Assembly (NCBI GenBank): GCA_948788915.1
Contig: CAQFOZ010000064.1
Coordinates: forward strand, 1-11,423
Length of the DNA stretch: 11,423 nt
Origin: an uncultured Muribaculaceae bacterium
GTDB taxonomy: Bacteria > Bacteroidota > Bacteroidia > Bacteroidales > Muribaculaceae
Direction of reading: 5' to 3'
Below are positions 6,211 through 11,423 of this stretch, one piece after another. Position numbers and translations under genes: made by a program. The first letter of the stretch is position 1. The number at the start of each line of letters is the position of its first letter. The notes under the pieces are model-generated. The model was not told the DNA's origin, searched no databases, and saw only the letters and a program-made list of their open reading frames with translations.

Positions 6211-7488
6211 CTATTTTCCAAATGTAAATCTAATACCCATATTAAGGTTAAAATTCAAGGGTTTTTCTTTATAAATCGTCTGAATAGAAGTCCCGTCATT
6301 GAAATAGTAGCCAATCCCAGGTTCAACAAATATACCCATAGAATTCACAATGTTGCACTGCACGCCTACAGATGCATTGACAGACCATTGCATAGGCTTC
6401 TCTTGCAAGCTCTTGGATTCCGAACCTTTCTTCTGATTGTCAAGAATAAATTCTTTATCAAGTTTCGCTGAGACACATTTCTCCGCAAGCACTCCGGCCG
6501 AAGCATACAAATCCAATATTTTCCACGAATACGCCCTATATTTAAGGCTTAGTGGGATACCTATATAATGCAACTTCTGTTCTCCCGAATAATAATGGCT
6601 ATCGCTACCTTCTTTAATATCCGAGACAAGATTTGTATAACTCAATCCTGTTTCTATGCCCACTCTTTTGCTGAAATTATATGTAAAAGCAATTCCAGCT
6701 CTTATCGGAAGGCGATGTCTGATGTCTGTTTCGATGTCTTTACCCTTATTAAAGACAAGAATACCTAACAGGGGATTATCTTCCCAATCTGATTCATCGG
6801 GACCGATTCCAGCAAATGTATCAACTTTTGAATTGTAATTCAGTGCTGTTCCGGTTCCCCCTGAACTATATATGGAAACGGATACTTTACTTGAGGATGA
6901 AACTTTGGGATGAACTGACGCTATATAATTATTATAAGCTTCAAATGGAAAACTTTTCTTTTCAATACGCTCTCTTACCGCCGAGGAGTCATTCGGGTTA
7001 ACCGGTTTGTCTTTAACCGCGTATTGCTTGTCTAAGTTTTCTACACACTGATTATCTGCTATTGCCACCTGCTGTTCCGTTTCCGCAGGCAAAACGGAAG
7101 ATTCCATGCCGGAAGATTGTGCAGGAATTCTGTTTTGAGCAATTAGATTCTCAGACGACATCCCGGACGTATTATTGTGTGCAACTCGTTTTTGCTGATG
7201 ATTTTCCAAACCGACACCATAATTATCCGTTTTTTTCGTCAGCAATGGTGTCTCAGACACATTCTGTTTTATTTTGAATAAATAAACACCCACAGATATG
7301 ACAACTGCAATCATTGCGGCAACGGCGATACTCCGTTTTACCCATATCATCACAGGACTTTTCATAGAACGGGGAATTGATGAAGTTTCAGCCCGTTTTG
7401 CTTCTATATCATTCCATAGATTTTCCGGCTCATCAATTTCATAGTCAGACATTCGGTCATGGACTTTATGTAGCCAATCTTCATTCAT
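6211..7488 (-). CDS. ECF-linked membrane protein: anti-sigma-like N terminus, one TM helix, C-terminal outer-membrane-type beta-barrel
   Basis: Partner of the sigma factor 15 nt upstream. Residues 1-45 are cytoplasmic and start with MNEDWLHKVHDRMSDYEIDEPENLW, a short acidic segment typical of Bacteroidota ECF partners and a plausible sigma-binding region. Residues 52-71 are one transmembrane helix (SIAVAAMIAVVISVGVYLF). Residues about 75-250 are a polar, low-complexity periplasmic linker. Residues about 258-425 look like an eight-stranded outer-membrane-type beta-barrel: alternating strands (RAGIAFTYNFSKRVGIETGL, HYIGIPLSLKYRAY, FVEPGIGYYF) and an end NLNMGIRFTFGK with terminal aromatic alternation. 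A polypeptide spanning the inner membrane and ending in an outer-membrane barrel is topologically striking. Alternatively the C-terminal domain is a soluble beta-sandwich. Role as anti-sigma sensor is inferred from order and architecture. Confidence 0.85.
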   Translation of the reverse strand: MNEDWLHKVHDRMSDYEIDEPENLWNDIEAKRAETSSIPRSMKSPVMIWVKRSIAVAAMIAVVISVGVYLFKIKQNVSETPLLTKKTDNYGVGLENHQQKRVAHNNTSGMSSENLIAQNRIPAQSSGMESSVLPAETEQQVAIADNQCVENLDKQYAVKDKPVNPNDSSAVRERIEKKSFPFEAYNNYIASVHPKVSSSSKVSVSIYSSGGTGTALNYNSKVDTFAGIGPDESDWEDNPLLGILVFNKGKDIETDIRHRLPIRAGIAFTYNFSKRVGIETGLSYTNLVSDIKEGSDSHYYSGEQKLHYIGIPLSLKYRAYSWKILDLYASAGVLAEKCVSAKLDKEFILDNQKKGSESKSLQEKPMQWSVNASVGVQCNIVNSMGIFVEPGIGYYFNDGTSIQTIYKEKPLNFNLNMGIRFTFGK

Positions 7489-7503
7489 AATAGCATATGG
7501 GTA

Positions 7504-8055
7504 TTAAGAGTTATATTGCCTGATTCTCGTTGCAAGTAAAGATTTTGCTCTATGCAACTGTGAGGCAGAGGTGCTCTCTTTTATATCAAGTAATTTTGCA
7601 ATTTCCTTATGACTTTTATTTTCAATAACATACAAATTGAATATTGTTCTATATCCGTCAGGAAGTTTACATATCAAATCGAATAATACTGATGAAGGCA
7701 GAGCGTCTACATCTGGTTCTTCATCGGGTTGATCATGGTCTTGTTCCGATATTTCAACAAACTCAAGACGTTTGTTTTTTTTTAAAAATTTTAAAGTTTC
7801 ATTGACGGTTATTTTTGTTAACCATCCTTTCAAAGAACCTTTACCACGGTATTCAAATAAGGCAATATTAGAAAAAATCTTTAAGAAGCTGTCTTGAAGA
7901 ATGTCTTTTACATCCTCTTTATTACCGACATAACGGGAACATATGGCTGTAAGATACCGTATATATGTCGAATATACCGTCCTCATAGCCATATCATCGC
8001 CTTGTTTGACAAGGCAAAGAAGCTGTTGCTCGTCGTCAGTTTCTGTTGACACCAC
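7504..8055 (-). CDS. ECF-type RNA polymerase sigma factor
   Basis: A 183-residue sigma-70 of the extracytoplasmic-function type, carrying only regions 2 and 4. Region 2 covers about residues 22-93 (AMRTVYSTYIRYLTAICSRY; VKDILQDSFLKIFSNI with the core-binding DxxQDSFLKIF motif; FEYRGKGSLKGWLTKITVNE). Region 4 covers about 123-177 (LPDGYRTIFNLYVIENKSHK and EIAKLLDIKESTSASQLHRA, the -35 recognition helix-turn-helix). No ATG is available upstream. An in-frame TAA lies at 8070-8068, so the start is GTG at 8055 or the adjacent GTG at 8052. It directs core polymerase to a stress or envelope regulon. The likely antagonist is the downstream membrane protein. A long hairpin lies 27 nt upstream of the start. 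Confidence 0.93.
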   Translation of the reverse strand: MVSTETDDEQQLLCLVKQGDDMAMRTVYSTYIRYLTAICSRYVGNKEDVKDILQDSFLKIFSNIALFEYRGKGSLKGWLTKITVNETLKFLKKNKRLEFVEISEQDHDQPDEEPDVDALPSSVLFDLICKLPDGYRTIFNLYVIENKSHKEIAKLLDIKESTSASQLHRAKSLLATRIRQYNS

Positions 8056-8081
8056 CAGATTTTTGGTTTATAAAATGGCTC

Positions 8082-8116
8082 AGGAGAAGCGGGTGTAAAA
8101 ACAATCCGTTTCTCCT
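8082..8116 (-). terminator. 11-bp hairpin between the Ig-like lipoprotein gene and the sigma gene
   Basis: Arms 8082-8092 and 8106-8116 pair over 11 bp with one G-U, around a 13-nt loop. On the minus strand it follows the lipoprotein stop by about 25 nt and is trailed by a weak T-containing stretch (ATTTTATAAA about 5 nt later). It may be a terminator or mRNA 3'-end stabiliser for the lipoprotein message. It may equally be a 5'-leader structure of the sigma message. Confidence 0.55.
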
Positions 8117-8141
8117 TCGCCAATAAGGGTTCGGTGAATTA

Positions 8142-8705
8142 TTACTTTATTGTAACGGAGATTGTTCCAGTTTTCTTGTTATTGTCTGTGACTGTTATAG
8201 AGGTGCTTCCTGCCTTTATACCCTTTACAGAGATTTTGTCGTCTGTCACCGAGGCTGAAGCTATTTCCGGATTCTCTACAGTTACAGTATAAGGGCTTTC
8301 GCCACCGGTTACTGTCACAATTTCTTCCATATCAATATCCATTGACAACTCAGTTTTATCAAACACGAGGCCTGGAATAGCAACAGTAACGGCTATTTCG
8401 CCTTTAAGACTCATAGCATCAGTAACAGTGATAGTAGTTGTGCCTTCTTCAACACCGGTAATAGTAATCGTATTGTCATCCACACTTGCCGTAGCAATTG
8501 CTTCATCGCCAGATATTACAGTGAAAGGAGCGGACCCTTCACTGACGATTACAGAAACGGCATCGCCCGGAGCAACTTCTACTGCAGCAGGATCAAATTT
8601 AAGTTCAGGGTCTTTGGGTTCATCATCATCGCAAGATGTCACCGCCATTGCGAACACACAGGTCAGCATTGCAGTGGAGAGTTTGATAAATTTAGTAAAT
8701 TTCAT
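8142..8705 (-). CDS. surface lipoprotein with two bacterial Ig-like (BIg2) repeats
   Basis: 187 residues. A lipoprotein signal ends in AVTSC (Cys25), followed by DDDEPKD. An acidic run directly after the Cys is the Bacteroidota lipoprotein surface-export signal, so the protein is probably displayed on the outer face of the outer membrane. The mature part is two tandem BIg2-like domains of about 75 residues. The first spans about 35-108 (LKFDPAAVEVAPGD ... ITGVEEGTTTITVTDAMSLKG). The second spans about 112-187 (LVFDKTELSMDIDMEE ... VKGIKAGSTSITVTDNNKKTG). Both show the 'G...GTTTITVTD' signature. The composition is Thr/Asp-rich and acidic with no catalytic motif, suggesting an adhesive or scaffold role. 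It sits 86 nt upstream of the sigma gene and 104 nt after the NigD-like gene, on the same strand. Confidence 0.88.
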   Translation of the reverse strand: MKFTKFIKLSTAMLTCVFAMAVTSCDDDEPKDPELKFDPAAVEVAPGDAVSVIVSEGSAPFTVISGDEAIATASVDDNTITITGVEEGTTTITVTDAMSLKGEIAVTVAIPGLVFDKTELSMDIDMEEIVTVTGGESPYTVTVENPEIASASVTDDKISVKGIKAGSTSITVTDNNKKTGTISVTIK

Positions 8706-8809
8706 TGTTGTTATTCATTTATTGTTAAAACTTTTTCTCGAGAGCTCTCATCTTATTAAATCTTCCTTTCGCAAAACCTTGCATCAGAAAGATATTATTT
8801 TTTTATTAT

Positions 8810-9544
8810 TTATTCTATATATTTGGAGTACAAAATGTTATTTAAATCCATTTCTTGTTTTAAAGGACGCATTTTTATTTCAAACACGGTTGATTTGTCT
8901 CCTGAAAATGAATTCCATTTAAGTTTTATTTTCGCAATATCAGAATCTGCTCTCGGCAGTTTGTTAAGATTAAACGCGATCAAAGCGTCTCCCCAGCGCC
9001 CATTTTCATCTCCATTAGCATCATGTCTTAATTCAAGTTCGTAAGGATCTTCGGGATTAGTACCCGACACGAGGTTAAGAACATGAGTGGCATGCGTATC
9101 CCCCCAGAGAGTACGGATTCGCAACGTAAGATAACCGTCTTCTGCCACAGTAACCCAATCATGCACTATTTCAACAGGGTCGTCGCCATACATTATTCCA
9201 TCCTGTTCTCCAAGAGTTTCTACCGGCAGTTTGGTTCGGATACTGTCAAGCCAGTTAACCTCGACATTTATCACTTTCTTATCTTGTAAAGATGCATTCG
9301 CTTCCGTATAATTAACAAGCGCTCTGACTTCTTTTGTCCCGAAAGGAGAAGTCTTCAGGTTAGTGGGAACTAACTGTGTATCGTCGTCAAGTTGCATTAT
9401 AAAACTACCGTCGACATTAGGGCATACTGTAACAAGTGCCGTCGGTCTCAGCAACTCGGATGAATCGTTGTCATTGTCACATGACGGGAGCATCATAAGC
9501 AACACTGCTCCGACTACAGAAAATAAAAGATGTTGTCTTGCCAT
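8810..9544 (-). CDS. NigD-like lipoprotein
   Basis: 244 residues. The lipoprotein signal is MARQHLLFSVVGAVLLMMLP followed by SC (Cys22), then DNDND, an acidic surface-export-like tail. The remainder fits the NigD-like family. The N-terminal OB-like part has ALVTVCPNVDGSFIMQLDDD and PFGTKEVRALVNYTE. The C-terminal beta-sandwich has DWVTVAEDGYLTLRIRTLWG, THVLNLVSGTNPEDPYELEL and RHDANGDE. The family is named from the nigrescin locus of Prevotella nigrescens, but most members are envelope proteins of unknown function in Bacteroidales, so no bacteriocin role should be assumed. The gene is the first of the lipoprotein/sigma group and lies about 260 nt after trpB. A perfect 8-bp inverted repeat precedes its start. 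Confidence 0.85.
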   Translation of the reverse strand: MARQHLLFSVVGAVLLMMLPSCDNDNDSSELLRPTALVTVCPNVDGSFIMQLDDDTQLVPTNLKTSPFGTKEVRALVNYTEANASLQDKKVINVEVNWLDSIRTKLPVETLGEQDGIMYGDDPVEIVHDWVTVAEDGYLTLRIRTLWGDTHATHVLNLVSGTNPEDPYELELRHDANGDENGRWGDALIAFNLNKLPRADSDIAKIKLKWNSFSGDKSTVFEIKMRPLKQEMDLNNILYSKYIE

Positions 9545-9571
9545 ATAATTGTTATTTTATTGGTTATTCTA

Positions 9572-9594
9572 TTATATCAAATCCGATGATATAA
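9572..9594. repeat. perfect inverted repeat upstream of the NigD-like gene
   Basis: TTATATCA (9572-9579) and TGATATAA (9587-9594) are exact inverse complements separated by 7 nt, 28-50 nt before the ATG at 9544. Size and position suit a dimeric-repressor operator or a 5'-leader hairpin. There is no U tract for termination. Confidence 0.5.
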
Positions 9595-9791
9595 AAAATC
9601 TTGCATCCAACACCGCTTTTTCTTACAGTTAATTTTCATTTTGTTTTATAGCCACTGTGTTTCAGACCTATGGGTATCTTTATAAAAGAAATCATTCCAA
9701 TTTAATACCCCAAGACACTTGTTTTATCACCATATTAGAATTAAATGGTGTCAAATAAAAGGGCACTCATGCGGCACATATGTTTTACCAT

Positions 9792-9817
9792 GTGTCCTAT
9801 TTTATACACCGGGACAC
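9792..9817 (-). repeat. small hairpin spanning the trpB stop codon
   Basis: GTGTCC (9792-9797) and GGACAC (9812-9817) form a 6-bp stem with the trpB TAA in the 14-nt loop. No U tract follows on the minus strand, so it is at most an mRNA-end structure and not a clear intrinsic terminator. Confidence 0.35.
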
Positions 9818-11022
9818 TCACCGGCGGCAATATAAGTCTGCAGATCCTTGTCTCCCCTTCCGGAGAGATTGACAACAACTACATCGTTGGGGCGGCACAC
9901 AATCTTCGGCAGTGCGGCCAGCGCGTGTGCGCTCTCCAGTGCGGGGATAATTCCCTCTGAACGCGCAAGCAGCGCGGCAGCGGCAATCGCCTCCTGATCT
10001 GTGACTGACAGCACCTCCATTCTCCCGGAATCGGCCAACCATGCCATGAGCGGTCCGACTCCTGGGTAGTCGAGACCCGCCGATATGGAATAAGGCTCTG
10101 CTACATCTCCATCAGGGGAACATATTACTTTTGAGAGAGCTCCGTGCAATACACCTTTTGAGCCGCAAGTAAGAGTCGCGGCATGCATACCGGATTCCAC
10201 ACCATGTCCGGCCGCCTCGACGGCAACGAGCCGTACCTGCGGAATGTCAAGAAAATGATAAAACGCTCCGGAAGCGTTGCTTCCACCCCCGACACAAGCT
10301 ATCACACAGTCGGGGTATTCACGCCCTGTGGTTTCCCGGATCTGACGAGCACATTCTTCACTTATCACCGACTGGAAAAAGCTAACCATCTCAGGAAACG
10401 GGTGCGGACCGACAGCGGATCCGATGAGATAGAAAGAGTCATGACGCCGCTCTACCCATTTTGCAAACGCAAGATCCACGGCATTGCGAAGCGTAGCCCC
10501 ACCGGCATCCGCCGCAACAATCTTCGCACCAAGCATCTTCATTCTCTCCACATTAGGCTTCTGCCGTTCTATATCTGTAGCGCCCATAAACACCGTACAC
10601 TCCATGCCCAGCAACGCACACACTGTAGCAACAGCAACACCGTGCTGTCCGGCTCCGGTCTCGGCAATAATCCTTTTTTTACCCATTCTTTTTGCCAGCA
10701 GTGCCAAACCTATGGCATTATTGATCTTGTGGGCACCGGTATGGTTCAAATCTTCGCGTTTGAGAAAAATCTCCATCCCAAACATTTGGCTGAGATTACG
10801 GGCATGTGTAAGAGGTGTAGGGCGACCTACATAGTCAACAAGCAATGAGCGGTATTGATTCATAAATTCCGGATCGTCAATTGCATCGTAATATGCCTGT
10901 GAAAGCTCATCGAGCACTGATTTTAGTTCTGCGGGCACAAAAGCTCCGCCATAATTCTTTCCATTTCCATAGAAACCCTGATTGTCTACGGGAAGTTTCC
11001 CGTGATTGTAGTAATTTTTCAT
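9802..11022 (-). CDS. trpB: tryptophan synthase beta chain (TrpB1 type), solitary
   Basis: PLP enzyme that condenses indole with L-serine to L-tryptophan, normally as the alpha2-beta2 complex with TrpA. Numbered from the ATG at 11022 (406 aa, normal length), the landmarks are: GRPTPL at 67-72; KREDLNHTGAHKINNA with the Schiff-base lysine at 99; ETGAGQHGVA from 121 with the catalytic Glu121; the phosphate loop GGGSNA (245-250); SAGLDYPGVGP around 315; EGIIPALESAHA from 356; and SGRGDKD near the end. 'HTGAHKINNA' marks the TrpA-dependent TrpB1 group. Upstream GTG (11055) and ATG (11049) codons would add 9-11 residues not expected in the family. ATG 11022 places the start 33 nt after the terminator U tract. 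No trpA, trpE or other trp gene adjoins it, unlike the usual Bacteroidales operon headed by trpB. The gene appears controlled by the leader described separately. Confidence 0.97.
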   Translation of the reverse strand: MKNYYNHGKLPVDNQGFYGNGKNYGGAFVPAELKSVLDELSQAYYDAIDDPEFMNQYRSLLVDYVGRPTPLTHARNLSQMFGMEIFLKREDLNHTGAHKINNAIGLALLAKRMGKKRIIAETGAGQHGVAVATVCALLGMECTVFMGATDIERQKPNVERMKMLGAKIVAADAGGATLRNAVDLAFAKWVERRHDSFYLIGSAVGPHPFPEMVSFFQSVISEECARQIRETTGREYPDCVIACVGGGSNASGAFYHFLDIPQVRLVAVEAAGHGVESGMHAATLTCGSKGVLHGALSKVICSPDGDVAEPYSISAGLDYPGVGPLMAWLADSGRMEVLSVTDQEAIAAAALLARSEGIIPALESAHALAALPKIVCRPNDVVVVNLSGRGDKDLQTYIAAGECPGV

Positions 11023-11055
11023 AAATATATGAATTTTGATGTTAGACATATGCAC

Positions 11056-11096
11056 AAAAAAAATCCATCTCCCGAGGCACTAAGCCTGAGCGATGG
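11056..11096 (-). terminator. attenuator terminator before trpB
   Basis: Minus strand: CCATC (11096-11092) pairs with GATGG (11069-11065), enclosing a second stem AGGC/GCCT with a 5-nt loop. It is followed by A and then eight T (11063-11056). A strong intrinsic terminator directly in front of a gene and downstream of its promoter indicates transcription attenuation. Confidence 0.85.
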
Positions 11097-11182
11097 CACA
11101 TATCCTTATACAGTCGGTAGTCGGAACAGCGATGTGAATATCACATCAGCGACGAGTAGCATTCAGAAAACCCGTGCCATCG
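11091..11182 (-). promoter_or_regulatory. alternative pairing segments of the trp attenuator (antiterminator)
   Basis: CGATGGCAC (11182-11174, covering leader codons 19-21 with the third Trp) is an exact 9-nt complement of GTGCCATCG (11099-11091), which contains the left terminator arm. Pairing these destroys the terminator. A second, mutually exclusive pairing joins GTCGGCAGT (11196-11188, directly after the tandem Trp codons) to ACTACCGAC (11121-11113), 8 of 9 bp. A ribosome stalled on the tandem Trp codons would cover GTCGGCAGT and leave CGATGGCAC free, favouring read-through. With plentiful Trp the first pairing can form and the terminator folds. The pairings are seen. The switch is inferred from the classical trp model. 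Confidence 0.7.
11131..11147 (-). promoter_or_regulatory. leader hairpin over the leader-peptide stop codon
   Basis: GATGTGA and TCACATC form a perfect 7-bp stem around a 3-nt loop. The stop codon of the leader peptide (11143-11141) is its right half of the 5' arm. It could act as a pause hairpin that keeps polymerase and ribosome in step. Confidence 0.55.
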
Positions 11183-11236
11183 GAACAACTGCCGACGCCA
11201 CCAACAATATCTTGTTATTTCATGTATGCTATTCAT
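11141..11236 (-). CDS. Trp-rich leader peptide of the trpB attenuator, 31 aa
   Basis: Starting at the ATG at 11236 the ORF reads MNSIHEITRYCWW then RRQLFRWHGF and SECYSSLM before TGA. It has tandem Trp codons at positions 12-13 and a third Trp at 20. Three Trp in 31 residues, placed immediately before the pairing segments of an attenuator ahead of a Trp-biosynthetic gene, is the signature of a leader peptide that senses charged tRNA-Trp. The ATG lies only 4 nt after the -7 box, so the message may be leaderless or the real start may differ. No other in-frame ATG precedes the Trp codons, and no Shine-Dalgarno is visible. Confidence 0.72.
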   Translation of the reverse strand: MNSIHEITRYCWWRRQLFRWHGFSECYSSLM

Positions 11237-11240
11237 ACTG

Positions 11241-11272
11241 CAAAATTAAGCATTGCATCTGAAACCGACAAA
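11241..11272 (-). promoter_or_regulatory. Bacteroides-type promoter of the trp leader/trpB
   Basis: Minus strand TTTG (11272-11269), 20-nt spacer, TAATTTTG (11248-11241). Both boxes and the spacing match the Bacteroides primary-sigma consensus (-33 TTTG, -7 TAnnTTTG). Transcription would start around 11238-11234, giving a leader of about 215 nt before trpB. The remaining 150 nt to the right edge hold nothing I can assign. Confidence 0.72.
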
Positions 11273-11423
11273 TATTTTCAAAACAATTCCAATTTGCAAT
11301 TTCAACCTAATCCCGGCTCTTCAGGTCATAAAACGGTTCCTCTATTCCCCTATTTATCCGTAAGATTGGCCTAGATTCAAGAACGAAGTGCAAAAATTTC
11401 CGTACTGAATAGCCCAATATTTT

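Noticed and set aside
8740..8749. GAGAGCTCTC palindrome upstream of the Ig-like lipoprotein as an operator
   Set aside because: It is a short, gapless palindrome with no partner copy in the window, too little to call a site.
8428..8922. 164-codon plus-strand frame opposite the Ig-like lipoprotein
   Set aside because: Its Ser/Val/Thr low-complexity start mirrors the repeated codons of the BIg2 gene, and it ends in intergenic AT-rich sequence.
9577..9639. 20-codon ORF (MKINCKKKRCWMQ...) upstream of the NigD-like gene as a second Trp leader
   Set aside because: It has only one Trp, no following terminator or alternative pairings, and the downstream gene has no link to tryptophan.
9728..9750. 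6-bp inverted repeat CACCAT/ATGGTG after trpB as a terminator
   Set aside because: There is no U tract on either strand and the 11-nt AT-rich loop makes a weak hairpin.
10183..10848. 221-codon plus-strand open frame opposite trpB
   Set aside because: It is antisense to a strongly conserved enzyme in a GC-richer gene. Its length is a by-product of trpB codon use, and the peptide is not protein-family-like.

Overview
The window reads as chromosomal DNA of a gut-type Bacteroidota, most likely Bacteroidales. The evidence is a cluster of families typical of that group: a NigD-like lipoprotein, lipoproteins with Cys-Asp-rich N termini, an ECF sigma factor paired with a membrane protein ending in an outer-membrane barrel, a TPR lipoprotein, a split ThrE exporter and an ISAon1-type transposase remnant. 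There is also a promoter matching the Bacteroides TTTG / TAnnTTTG consensus, and Shine-Dalgarno sequences are generally absent. Almost everything is on the minus strand, so the biological order runs right to left.

Right end (about 9.8-11.3 kb): a solitary tryptophan synthase beta gene (trpB) sits behind what looks like a complete translation-coupled attenuator. It has a TTTG-N20-TAATTTTG promoter and a 31-codon leader ORF with tandem Trp codons plus a third Trp. A 9-nt segment around the third Trp codon is perfectly complementary to the left arm of a strong terminator with eight U, which ends just before trpB. This is the most interesting element of the window. No other trp gene is adjacent.

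Middle right (6.2-9.5 kb): a surface/envelope module with a NigD-like lipoprotein, a lipoprotein with two bacterial Ig-like repeats, an ECF sigma factor, and a 425-residue protein combining an anti-sigma-like N terminus, one transmembrane helix, a periplasmic linker and a C-terminal beta-barrel. The last two are 15 nt apart and clearly an operon.

Middle (3.6-6.2 kb): a low-density accessory-looking stretch. It holds an AT-rich orphan ORF, a decayed ISAon1-type transposase N-terminal ORF, another possible decayed reading frame, a small secreted protein and one doubtful plus-strand ORF.

Left (0-3.6 kb): a compact operon of a 66-residue membrane protein, the two halves of a ThrE-type threonine/serine exporter and a LysR regulator. 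Then comes a 5'-truncated YhcG/DUF1016 PD-(D/E)XK nuclease, and finally the 5' end of a TPR lipoprotein gene running off the left edge.
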